Assembly (NCBI RefSeq): GCF_958295425.1
Contig: NC_081151.1
Location: forward strand, 17,118,659-17,182,658
Length of the DNA: 64,000 bases
Source of the DNA: Solea solea
Taxonomy: Eukaryota > Chordata > Actinopteri > Pleuronectiformes > Soleidae
Reading direction: 5' to 3'
Shown: positions 1 through 19,800 of the stretch, in pieces
How the letters are laid out: the number at the start of each line of letters is the position of its first letter
Numbering within the stretch: the stretch's first letter is position 1
Position numbers and translations under genes: made by a program
Notes under the pieces: generated by a model
Told to the model about the DNA's origin: nothing
Seen by the model: only the letters and a program-made list of their open reading frames with translations
Database searches by the model: none

Positions 1-36
1 GAAAAGAACTTAATATGATTGATGTCACTGTTCTTA

Positions 37-7314
<7,278 letters not shown>

Positions 7315-8004
7315 TCAGCAGGAGCGCAGAGAAGAAAACTTCACCACCTGCTGTTTTTAAAGGAAAACTTCACCCAATTAAAGCTTCATCCAGCTGAGAA
7401 TAAGAATCAAAAACTGGGTCAAACTTGATCTAATGAGAATCAGGTTTACAGATTTAGAAACTTCTTTAAAGCGATTTTTTTTATAGACTTGAATGACTTT
7501 GTGACGCCACCTCTACTTTACTTATTAAACATTCTGTTTAATGCTCATCTTTCAAGCAAGACTACTTTATAAAACAAAATAAAATACAACAAAAAAAAAA
7601 CAAAGTTTAAATAAAAACGGTAGTTATCTAACCACTGTACATTTCATATTACTTAACACAAAAATGACAGAACAAATCATTTCTTAAACATGTTGGTTTG
7701 GATTATTTTTTAAACCTTTTAGATTCTTTGGCTTTTCTGTCAAAATCCATAAACTGAATCCTTTTAGTGATGCATCGTTCCATCATGAATTATAAAAGGA
7801 ATCAGGACAAATAGCAAAAGCCACTTAAGACAAGAGAAAGACAAGAGGCATTCATGATGAAGTTTAAGAGCCAAATGAAGATTTATTCAAACTGAATCGA
7901 CCTTTTATTGGTTTCTACTCCCACTTCCTTTTGCTGCCTGATTAGTTTTACTGTCCTCATGTGACTCCTGCCTGATCCCCGCTTTTGTTTTATTTTGAAA
8001 AACA

Positions 8005-8033
8005 TGACTGACTGACTGACTGACTGACTGACT
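8005..8033. repeat. (GACT)n microsatellite
   Basis: About seven perfect GACT units, followed closely by a LINE-like tail (GGTGCTACATAAATAAAG) near 8057. Confidence 0.95.
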
Positions 8034-8711
8034 CTGTGGACGTTGTTTTTATTGGTGCTACATAAATAAAGTTATTATTATATCATTGTTCTGGAGAAAA
8101 AATGGCTGACAAATGATTTTGGTTCCTTTTTTGTGGCTGTTTGTGTAAATTGATCACTGAATAAATGCATCATTATCATATATAATATATATGTAATATT
8201 AAAAAATTCCTGCACCTAAAGCAAGATTGGGTATAACCTCATGCATGTTAAAGATTAAATGCTAATTTAACCTCTTGTACTGCTTCTAAAAGATAGATTT
8301 AGTTGCTTGGAGGCAACATTACACCCGATTCCCTACAGTAAGATTGTGTAACCAATACATTTGCAATGCAAAGTGTATTAGGTCATTACTCTGAGGACAG
8401 ATGGAGCGAAAACAAATAACACAGGGGAATAAAATCAAAGACCTGCACTAGTAAACAAGGACTTTATGAATAAAATGTTCTTAAAAATAATCAAATGAAA
8501 TGAAATGAAACAGCTCAGGATAAACATTTATAACTGATGCTGGAGGATTACACTTGTTGCAAGCTTTTATACAGTGCAAAGTTGTAGCATTAAAAAAAAC
8601 CAGCTGTTCAATAACATGCATTTTAATATGTCTGTGAATATTAATTTAAATAAAAAAATAAAAAATAATAATAACTTGCCATTTGTTGTCAGATTAAATG
8701 TTTCTACTTAC

Positions 8712-8830
8712 TTTTAGAGGAATCGTCCACAGGTGTTTCTCCCTCCACGCAGAGACTCGGTGATCAGTGGACGAGATCTCAGCTCAACTGTCTCTGATCC
8801 TCCTGCAGCCCCTTCATTTAAACAGAGGCT
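8712..8830 (-). other. Possible alternative leader exon of cdkl1
   Basis: On the minus strand CCTCTAAAA is followed by the strong donor GTAAGTAGAAA at 8711. The sequence upstream is moderately GC-rich compared with its flanks and could be an alternative leader exon for cdkl1. No protein homology was seen and the upper boundary is a guess. Confidence 0.2.
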
Positions 8831-9060
8831 GCTGCCTCACTTCCTGCTCAGCCTTTCAAAATATAACACACAACCAGCAAAAAACACGTCCGTCACTGAA
8901 GGAAGACTATTTTCTCAATATTGCCCTCATTATTTTATACAAAGCAACAATTAAAGCACCTGTTCATAGACAGTTTATGTCTATACATTTTACTTTTTCC
9001 AATTTACAGTTATTCCTCATGAGACGTTTGTTTTTTTATTTATTTTACATATTTTAATTT

Positions 9061-9256
9061 GAATAGAATTTATTGTTTTTTATTGTATGGCTGCTAATTC
9101 TTATTGTGTTTTATGATTCTAATTTATTTTAAGCTGTTTTATCTCATTTTGAACCTTTTATGTATTATGCCTTTTATTTATTCTGTACAGCACTTTGGTC
9201 CAGTGTGGTTTGTTTAAAGTGCTTAACAAATAAAGTTGGATTGGATTGGATTGGAT
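9061..9256 (+). mobile_element. LINE 3' tail (L2-like), copy 1
   Basis: Runs from TTTATTGTTTTTTATTGTATGG to GTGCTTAACAAATAAAG and ends in (TTGGA)n target-primed repeats. Almost the same sequence recurs at 29150-29333. The CTGTACAGCACTTTGG...AAAGTGCTTAACAAATAAAG pattern is typical of fish L2-type LINE 3' ends. Only the 3' tail is present, as expected for a 5'-truncated insertion. The clade is inferred. Confidence 0.75.
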
Positions 9257-10440
9257 TCCTAAAAATTGTGTCTGGATCCAAATATGGGTCACTTGTATTT
9301 TTTGAGTTGCCAAATAAATTTGCACTGAATTTTTGACTCAAGATTCAACACACAGACAAAATCAAATTTTGCTTTATCTCTTGAAAATGTCTTGTTTACC
9401 TGAGGTGTTACAGCCTAAAATTTCTGTAACTGGCAGAAATGGCAGTAAAAATAGTCAGAAATGTCATGTGATACTCTTGGGTCAGATTGTCATCTTTAAA
9501 AAGTGGGTCCCTGACTAAATATAGTATAATATATGTAGTAAAATATGTACAAACTGCTCTGTCTGGGAGATGAAGCTCAGTAAATCATCAAAAAAGTTAG
9601 GTATTTCCATCAGCTGTTACGCTACGTGATTGATAATTCTTCACAGTCTCAAATTTGACTTGCAGAACCGCCGTTCCATTTGCACAACAACAAAGGCGAG
9701 ACAGGACAATTACGGTAGGCAGAAAAGGAAGCTCCACAATCACATGAAACCAAACACGGTTTACAGAACACTTGATCTGGGATTAAGCTCCATATTTAAT
9801 TTTAGGATTGACTGATGCACAAAAGAGTTCTTCAGTCTGATCCCATCAAACCATGGAACTCTCCACTTTGTGTTCTCGCTGCGGGACATGATTAGGGACG
9901 ATGTTATTAGCTCGTCGCAACATGTTATTTTCCTCCAGTTAAAGTATGATATATCCTCCACTTAATACAAATGATTTGGAAAGCTTCAAGCTATTGATTT
10001 TTAACATTCATTTCAATAATTACAGCCTAGACCTCAAGACAAGAACACAAAATGAACAGCTGAATAATGATTGGTCTTAATTTATTTTAACTCGAAAATC
10101 AAATATGATCAACAGGTTGTGAGGTGAAATATCTCACGTGCAATGTTTGCCTTGAAAGTATTTAACGCATGCTACATACATGCTCACTACTGCATATTCT
10201 ATTTCTTTATTATCTTAATCTCGGCTGAAATTCATGATTATCATTTATTATTTATGTAAACTGTCCTTTCTTGTCCTGTTAAGACTAATCTCACTTTAAA
10301 TGTGTATAAAAATGTAGTTAACTCTTTGAATGCAGCGATCAGCTATGTAATCATGTGAACAAATGTCATAGTAGTTTATGTGACATTAAAATCTTTTGAG
10401 TTGCTACCTTTCTCTTCTACAACAGAGAGTGTAGATTTAC

Positions 10441-10503
10441 CTGGATGTGATGCAGAACTCGGCAACAGCTCGATGCCAAAGTCTCATCATAGAGGTTTTT
10501 ACA
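10441..10503 (-). other. Candidate cdkl1 5' exon (63 nt)
   Basis: The minus strand shows a clean acceptor, ATTTCAG, then 63 bases ending CATCCAG followed by the donor GTAAATC. It lies between the map4k5 3' UTR and the cdkl1 start exon and has the same orientation as cdkl1. Frames over it are short, but one begins ATGATG and stays open. It is most simply a 5' exon of cdkl1; a decoy exon is possible. Confidence 0.4.
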
Positions 10504-11033
10504 CTGAAATAACACACAAAACATTACAAAAACAGAAATGTTGAGAAAGGGTTACTGGATGTTTTTAAGAATCAGCTGATAAGTGGCGGTAGTTTTATTC
10601 TGAAGGTACAATCACCCGACATCCGGTGCTAAACACTTCCTCTGTCTCTTTAATGAGCTTGACATTTCTCTCCCTCGTCCACATGAACCCTCACAGGAAC
10701 CACCGACTCCGCCTCCAGTTAAAGACTCCTGTGGGGTTTTTCTGTTGATTTGTACGTGTCCACATTTAGTGTTTAGAAATAAAACAGGCAGGTAAACAAC
10801 GGCCACATGGGTAAACAATTCAAACTAGGACGAAGCAAACTCTCCAACATGTTGGATTTTTTAAAGGCCCTTTAAAAACCTGTTATGACGGTATCTTACA
10901 TCAGCGTTGATGTGTCAGTAAACGACAAACAGGAAAATGTACCTCATCCTGTCACAGAGAGACCAATTAGCACAGGCTGCTGAAGTCACACGAACGACAG
11001 ACTAAAGAGGGAAATAATAAACTAATAACTCAC

Positions 11034-11140
11034 CCGTCTCTCCCCTTCCTCCCTTTAGAGACTCATCGTAATCATCCTCGGCGAAGAGCGACTCTCTGCA
11101 TCATCAGCTCACACACGGAAATAAACCATCCTTTCATGTT
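11034..11140 (-). promoter_or_regulatory. Candidate cdkl1 first exon and promoter edge
   Basis: The minus strand carries a donor, GAGACGG followed by GTGAGTTATT, at 11034. The sequence above it is richer in CpG than its surroundings (CATCCTCGGCGAAGAGCGAC region). A short upstream ATG reading frame closes quickly. Position and strand suggest the first non-coding exon of cdkl1. The upper boundary (transcription start) cannot be read from sequence and is approximate. Confidence 0.3.
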
Positions 11141-11165
11141 AAATCTTGTTAACAGCGTTTCTTTT

Positions 11166-12084
11166 TTTATTACAAAACAGCATACATTAAACATTTTGCG
11201 AAGGGAATGCAAAGATGTTAACAAAATACCTAGCATCGTCCCTCATTTTGTCATTTTTATTTTAAATTAAAAAAAATGTACAAAAGTGCTTACATGGTGC
11301 AAATAATGAGAATTAAAAGGTCTATAAAAGAAAAGAGGGTAAAGAAATGTACAGTATATCCAATTTGTTACAATGAAAGCAGCGGAGCAGGAGAGATGTG
11401 GCTATGTTACATAGCGGTAAAAATAACTGGAAGCTGCTCGGGTAAACCGTTTACTAGGTAGTTAATCCTGTCACTGTCTGTAAATGCAACATACCCTATT
11501 ACTTAACATGAGGTTAGTTAATAAATATCGCTTAAATAACCCACATGGCTCTTGGGTTTCTGTATAAACTGATCGATTAGTTCAACTACGAAATTGTAAA
11601 AAGCCTAATAACGTTTGTCACCGGCAATGATTACGTGTTTCAGACAATAACACAAAATAAACCTCCCATTGTTTTTATTACAATCACCAATTCCTGTGAA
11701 TTTTTCTTTTCTTTTTTTTCATGGCACTTATTTTTTCCCCATTAAACCTCTGGATAACATGTTTGTAACTCGAGATTGTAACACTAAAAAGAAAGGTGAG
11801 CAAAATAACAGTATTACAATGTTCATTTGAGTTTTTAAATCGCTTCTCTTGTCCCTTGTGATGAACGGAGCTACGGTGAGTGTGTTGCTGGTGTAAGGCT
11901 ACTCATGAATCCAGTCTTCAGAGGCCCCCGTTTTTCACTGGGCTCTCCATCCCATGATCAGTAACAAAACTCCCGATGTTTTTCTCATTTTTTTCTTCTT
12001 TTTTTGTTTTTTTTTAAATATTCTCTCCCAAATCTGAGGCATCTCATGCTTTTCTAAGACCTGTCCAGTCTCTGACAGAGAGGA
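11166..12084 (-). other. map4k5: map4k5 3' UTR
   Basis: Follows the map4k5 stop codon on the minus strand. Minus-strand AATAAA polyadenylation signals are at 11256-11261 and 11166-11171 (TTTATT on the plus strand), so the transcript probably ends near 11.15-11.24 kb. The region is T-rich on the plus strand with no other gene. The exact end is inferred. Confidence 0.6.
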
Positions 12085-13763
12085 TCAGTAACTGTTCTCA
12101 TGACCTGCTAAAATGTAGAGGTTGCTCAGAGCCGTGGGGTTGTCTGTGGGTCGACTCTCCAGGACCACCACCCTGCAGAAGAACCAGACACAAGGACAGA
12201 CACGAGTTACAACGGAAGGCAGATGGATTACAAAGATACATGAAAATGGTAGACAAATACAGCGCTGAACTCCAACATACTGGAAGAACTTTATGTACCA
12301 TAAATAACATGATAAACAATCCAGGGTGTACCCCGCCTATCGCCCTATGTCAGCTGAGATTGGCACAGCACCCGCCCGTGACCCTCCGGTGGAGGATAAA
12401 GCAGTAGATGGTGGATGGATGATGGATGTAAGGGTGCGTTCACACCAGAATTCGCACAACTATATTCCGTTTGCAGCATTTTTTGCTGCATTCCCACAGT
12501 TTCGGTCTATCTACCGATTTGTTTGGATGATTGAATGAATTGTGGCCCATTTTTAACGCTGCGTTGAGTGAGTGAGTGGACAGAGGAGTGGTGTTGACGG
12601 CAATTACTTGAGAATATGCGTACAAAACATACTTAAATAACACCACAATACAAGTAAACGAGGAAATGGACTCTGATCCACACACTGGTGTGAACTCCAA
12701 CAGCAATCACAGGAGGTGGAGGTTGTTTTTTTTTTAAAGCTACAGCTTCTACAATATGTTTTCATATCAACCAGCGAGGAGACCGGAACAACAAGGATGA
12801 GATTCTCCGTGTCTGGGAGGTCCAAACTCTCCGGAGCGCCCTCCACAGGTACGATAGCAAATTTATGGCAGCTAAAGGTGCCGACTTGCCAAAAGGTATG
12901 AGCTGTTTTTAATGACTCATCAAAAACAGAGTGCAGGAATCACTCAGGTCATCTGTAGTGCCAGGTAACGCGACCCCTCCCCCTCCAGCTTGGTGTGAGC
13001 AGTCAGTCAGCTGCGTTTTATTATTGTTTGACAGTCGAAGGAGGTGACATTTCAGTCGCAATCGCAATCGCAACATAACAAGTTTATGGCATCATCAGTA
13101 TCACACCATGCCAACAAGAAACTTTGTGTGGGAGTGTGGGAGAGTGGGAGGGCGGGGTTTGACACAAGGATGAACCCATTACATTTTCGGAGCAGCTCTG
13201 ATGACGACGGTAAATACAGGAAGTTGCTATCACATTTATGGAACAATGAGAGACTGTTCTGCATTTCTTGAGAACAAAAGCGCTCATTAACAATAAAATC
13301 AGACATTCAGTATGTTGTGGCCAAAAAGGGTGCTTTTTTGGTGTGATATGAACAATAATTCAGATTCTAGAGTACATGGAGCCATGTGGTGTTGGAGCAC
13401 TTTATAGTTATTGGAGTGACTGTTGCTATAATTGAACTTCATTGACGACAGGACTCGTGTTAACACCATCTCAGTAACACAGTGGAGCTTGTTAAATGGA
13501 ATTTTAAGCGGCAGTAAGATGACAACTCGACTGTTACGTCAGTGGATGTATCTTCAGATGGCATTCGTCTCGTGGTGGTGACAGGAGAGATGAAATTACA
13601 GAGGCACAGAGAGACACTCAAACCAGGCTGGCAGAACCTGGGCAGCGGTGAATAAAACATGGAGGAGGAGGAGGAGGAGGAGGAGGAGGAGTGGCTAGGC
13701 ACCATCAGGAGTCATCATCTGACTGATGGCTTCACTGCTGCTGCTGCTGCTGCTCTGAGCATG

Positions 13764-13805
<42 letters not shown>

Positions 13806-16800
13806 TACATTGCTAGGACAATCAACCAATCTCTGAGAGGATATTTTGGGTGGTCCTCTCAAATTTAAAGGGCCTTCAGAAGGTTGAGACTTAGTTTTAT
13901 TGTAAGGTTTGGAAATGGCTTTAGGTCAGGTTTAATTTAGGTTAAAGGTTAGGGTTTGGAATCTAGTTGTGATGGTTAAAGTTAGGGTAAGGGGTTAGAA
14001 AATGCATTATATCTCAGTAAGATTGCTGTACAAGAGTGAGATAGTTAAATCCCATCCCATTCTGCTGAGTCTGCAGCTGAAAAAACAAACATTATGACAT
14101 CATATCTTCAACTGAAGTGTTTCATGGATGTTTGAGTCAACTGACAGAAATGTAACCATCAGATAAATTATTGAACACAGTTTGTCAAAAATAGGAAAAA
14201 TATTAGTTTCTATATACAGCACTTTATCTAGAACATATGCACTTGGCACTTTGGAGATGCAACTGCCACTTTATACAGTATCTCTGGATGTGTGTATTTG
14301 TATTGTTATTGTTTGCGCCCTTTAATATTTGTCAATCATAGGATGTTTGTTCCAGCAAAATATTTGAACTGGAATATATTTGGGTTGTGGACTAAAACAT
14401 GCTACATCAAAAGACATTGGATTGTGATTTTAGAAGTATTTACCAATAGTTTTTAACATTTTCATACAAGAATTAAACTTGACATAATGTGGCCAAATGC
14501 TTAATGCTGCAACTTCCAGTCTCAGGTCAATTAAGACACAAAACTAGCCCAAATACGACCTCGGCTGACAGCAGAAACTTTAATTTGAGTCAAAATCAAA
14601 AGACAAACTATGATCATGTAGAAATAATTTTAAGAGCTCCTTTCAGAAATTAGCAATGATACACTGTAATTTACTATTATTTTATAATTATAATTAGTGA
14701 GGTGGAAACAGTTTTCGGTCTTTATGTCTCTGCTACATGATCAACAGATGCAAAAAGCACAGAACATAGAGACTGAGAGGGATTCAAGGCTGTCACATGT
14801 GGACACTGAGTGGCGAAAGTGATCAAATCTATCCAACAGAAAGACATAAACAGATTGAGACGACGAGCTTGAGGTAAAATGAAATTAGAGAGAGGAAAAA
14901 CATGGCTGCAGGTCAAGTAGAGACACCAGCACAGTGAGAAATCAATGAGCAGCAGAGGGAGATGAGAACTGAATGCAGGAGGTGAAGCAGGCGGTTAGAC
15001 GGTTTCCAGGTAATAGAAAAACACAAAGACCCTGTGGGAAGGTGGCCATTATCACGAGTGTGAGGTTTTATGGAAATAATGGGGGTGATAAATTATATGA
15101 AGAGGCAGATAAACAACACATAGATGTAAAGAAGAGTTACATTGAAGAGAGTTTTTAACAATTTCTTTCTTCTACTCATAATTAAGAAGCTAAAAACTCA
15201 GATAGCTAGATTTAATGATATGAAAAAACACCAAAATAGTTGATTAATTTAGTAATCAATTATCCATTGCAACCCTTGTGTGTGCAAGAAAAAAAAAAGC
15301 CATTTAAGATTATTTTACTGCTCCATGTTAGGTCACCTGTGCAGCTAAAGATGGAAATATCTCTGTACTGACCTGTCAGATCCGAGGAGACGGAAGACTC
15401 TGCTTGGATCACAGATCTCCTGGGTCACCTATGAATGAAAAAAAAACAACCTTAAAAGTTAAATACATGAAGAGAACATTAAGGCTGTTGCAGCTACATA
15501 AGAAGGCTAAGGATAACTTAAAATAATTGATCTTAATTGAAAGAACTATTACTGGTATAAACCTACAACAACATCACTGTAATTACAGATTGATCTGTTG
15601 TTAGTGTCAGTCTGTGTATTTTAAAACCCGTCAGAGTCAACAAAGTTCTGCACTGTGCTTGTGTTTGGATGCTGGGATGAATGTTTACATTGGGATTGGG
15701 TATTGTACCTTCAACAACATAATGTCAACATATTTTGTAACAGACTGTAGGTAAATGAGTGCCGTCTCTAGGGACTCAGTGTGTCAATGTGTACAATCCT
15801 GGAGCGTGTTCCTGTTCTAGTCACAAGGTGTAGCCTGACACTTTGCAGGGAATAACACAAGGGGCCCCTTTAAAACACACTCTCATGACGACAAGACATG
15901 AAAACATGTCGACAGACGTGACACCTGCTAGGTGTAAGTCCTTGGCTTCAGGAGAGATCTGATCTGTTTAAGTCTAAATGAGAACAAGGTCTCGGGTGTT
16001 CAGAAGAGCACCCACCGAGGCAAGCACGGTTCAACGGGTCTGCCCCCTTCGATACCTTCGCTTCTGAGGGGAATCATAACGAGACTACGGCTGAATTATT
16101 TAGAGCTGCTCCTCGTTGTGTGACAGGTTTCGTTTATGATCGAGCATAAATGTTGCATGGCTGCTGTCATTATAAAATCCTTGCTATGGGAGACGGGTTG
16201 AGCTGAGCCGAGCACAGACTCGACAAACTTGACCTCCTGTCTCGTCTGAGTGCAGCAGAACCACGTGTGACACGGCGGGCTTTCAAAAGTGCCGCCGCTA
16301 TCGCCGTATCACTTTTCATAAAAACAGAATGCTTCACCTCCCTGTGATCTCTTGAACTTTCATTGTGCTCCTGAACAAGACTCGTGATCAGGTTAACGCG
16401 GACTCCCTCTTTGAAAGCCGGTCGAATTCATTACCTCGCCCCGACACAAAGACATTCTGTGTGGCTCCACCTGAGGTCCAATCTCCTCACATCACCTACA
16501 GCATGTTGCCATGCATAAAAACAGACAGCGCTCGGGGTCTTTGTTGTCCCAGGCCTAAGGCGTTTGTTTACGTGCACAGCGACAACGCTCGTATTCATGG
16601 AGGTGACACAAATTGCATACCAAGTTGTCACTGCAAGCCTAATAATAATTCATATATCAAATGAGGGTGATTGGTTTTTTTTTTTTTTTATCCTCTCTCA
16701 AAACACAGAATAAAACCATTTAATAAAATCATCTACGAGTCTTATTTTGTATTGTATTAATGTAGTTGAACCAACCCTTCAAATGGAGTGGATTTTGTTG

Positions 16801-19800
16801 AGAAAATTATCAATATTAGTATCAGCTGATACTGGCTTTAAAATGTATAAGCAGATATAAACAAATACGCCGAGATCCCCCAATACAACTAATGACTCAC
16901 AGCCCACGGGCCACATACGGCCCCTTTGGGCATCCCTGTCCGGCCCGCAGTATGTCAGTCATAAACATAGATGAACAAGTATTTATGCTGCGCATGCAAA
17001 TTGCTTCTATTTTGAAAAGCCTGACTTTTGGACGCACATATCCGTGTTTATTGTGTCTTTGTATGATGACAAATTTACACCAAAACAATACAATTTACTG
17101 CTTTTTTAGATAAGAGATCAAATTAAATTAAAGTCATTCAAATTTGGCCCGGCACTCAACAATATTTTTTGTTTCTCATGTGGCCCCTTGGGGAAAATAA
17201 TTGCCCACCCCTGACTTAAAGTGTAGGCTGAATAGGCTGCTTCTTTGCTAGAACCTCTACAACTACTATAATTTCACTGCAGAAGAGATTAAATAACACC
17301 TGCATTTGGGTGCAGAGAAAATCTTAAATATATCGGTTACTGTCCAAGCACATATAACTGAGTATATACATATGTATACATCGGCATATTGGATAATGGC
17401 AAATAGTCCAATATTGTGCATCCCTAGATTATATGTTGCGAGTCCCTCTTTGTGTTGTCAGGTCCTAATTCCTTAATAGATATTCAAATTATTAACAGAT
17501 TGAAAGGATGTATTAACTGTTTACATTAAAGACATTTAGTTAAAATATACTTAACTGCAAGAATTAAGCTTTTAATATGGTAGTTAAAAAAAAAAAAAAA
17601 AAGTTCTGGATTCTGTATTAACTGTTCAATCTACAACCAGTTGTGTTAAATTATGATTTCACAAAATGTGTAGTGGTTAAGGAGATTTCACCTCATTGGA
17701 CTTGAAGCTCTTTCCCTGCATGCCATGTTTCCAGAAGGCCAGGACACTGTCCTGAAGGCACACTGATGTAACAAGAGAGGAAAAGTAAATCAGGTATTAG
17801 TGCACACGAAAATCATAGTATATGTGAGTTTACAAATAGGATGGTATTCTGGCGAGGTATGTACATCTAAATCCAGAAAATTTGGACATAAACCCTGCAC
17901 AAATTACATGTGTATGTATTTCTTTGCACAGATCCAAAGTGAGTAAAGAGGCTTGTCTGACAACCTACCAACAGATTCAATGCAGAAGTCAAAGCTGAGC
18001 TCAGACGCCAGCTTCTTGTTAGACTTCAGTCTGCCTTGGAGATTAACAATCTTCAAATTTTCTGCAGAATTAAACAATAAAAGTTAGAACCTAAATTAGA
18101 GTCAGTGCAGATCTTACAGGTAGAATCATATACATCTACAGAATAAAAGAGATTATACATACGGTCCAAACACACCAACACGGTGTCTCTCTCCAGCTGG
18201 GTAACATGGATTGCATCCACTTGCTTATTAGCTGTGGAAACAGTAATGGTAATGGTGTGTTCACAGTGAATGCCATGCAACACTTTTATATGATGACATT
18301 ACATACAAAGTCAATACAAAGACTTTCTAGAGGCCTGTTCGCAAGCACGTTCTTTGTGTTGTTCACATGCAGGGGAATTACTAGCAGTGTTTTTGATCTC
18401 AGTGGGCGAGTGCAAACAAAGCCATGTTGTAATGCCTTGTGAGAACAACCAAGAGGTTGGAGCATTGCTAAATATCTGACATAAAAGAACCAGTCATTGT
18501 AGAATTCACCATTCAACCTAAATGTCCTCAATTTGGTCTAGGGATGTCCCGATACAACTTTTTCACTTCCGATACAATACCGATTTTGCAGCCTTGAGTA
18601 CTGGCCGATACCGATATTGATCCGATACGATATCAGCACGAATCATACATACTTTTATTACATATTTTGTAGTGTGGAATGTTAGAATAGGCTTGATCAA
18701 GTGATATTACTTAAACAGAGAACAATAGTCAGAAACAGTAGGTATGAGAAAAACTGACCCATTTATTATTAACCAATGGGTTACATACATTTTAACCTTC
18801 AACATAAGAATATTAGATTTTTTGCCATGTTAATTTCATACAGTCTATGGTTAATTTCATCAAGAGGAAAGTACCAAGTGCTAATGGGGGTGTTTTCAGA
18901 GCACCCGTGTTTCACAGGTAACGGCGTGTCTTCAGAGAACACCCCCCTTGTTTTCACTATTTTGGATTAGACCAACCCACACAGGGTGAGTGACTCGTCC
19001 CGCAGGTAAACCCGGAGCCCGAGGACCAGGCCCACAGACGTACTTCGCTCCGTGTGTGGAGCTTCAGGACACATTTAAAACACAGAATGCTCTTGGCATG
19101 GCTGGTTTTTGGGGTATAATTAACAAACGGAGGCTGTTGAAAGTCGACAGGTGGCGCTAGTTTCTGAAATAATGTTGTTTTAGCAGCTCGCCTCAGGATG
19201 AGCTAGGGTGGTGCTAATGGCTAACTCGCGCTGTGTGGCTTCGTAGCCTCTGATTTCAGAGGTTAAAGAAAAATGTTTAACCTCTGAAATAGCAGTAGCA
19301 CACACACACTGTTGTTGTGATCACGTGGGCTCTACATGCATGCAACACGAAGAGCCCACGTGATCACAACGGGCGCTGCTGGATAGAAGTGCTGGAGCGA
19401 ATGGACTGTTGTATCGGAGCGCTTATATGGGAGATTTTAGAGGCAGTCCGATATGATCCGATATGCGTTTTTTGGCTGATATCGGACCGATATCCGATAT
19501 CAATATCGGATCGATCATCCCTAATTTGGTCCCTTGACATTCATCGCAACATTTCAGAATAATAAGTAACTTATTTGACTCACTTGTTCCGATCTCTGTG
19601 AACCAGGAGGAGCAGGAGTTGAGGTTGATGGTCTCAAAGCGGACAACCTGTCCCTGCTCTGTTCCCTGGCTGATGGCCACACACAACAGAGGATACTCCT
19701 GCTCTGGGACCACAAGCATCTCAAACACCTTTAGTGGGCTGGGAAGAGGGAAGTCGAAATGCTGTGGGGGCAAGAAGAGACAGCAGAGACACAGGTTAGT

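Larger units (their letters stand above)
12173..15372 (-). other. map4k5: Last intron of map4k5
   Basis: Holds the retroelement tail, the GTTCACACCA remnant and the microsatellite cluster listed separately. From about 14.0 to 15.3 kb it is AT-rich DNA with a short TAGTTGATTAATTTAGTAATC remnant near 15236. No gene was recognised. Confidence 0.75.

Noticed and set aside
13460..13705. Minus-strand ORF with a serine run
   Set aside because: The serine run is the GGA microsatellite; the rest is intron sequence.
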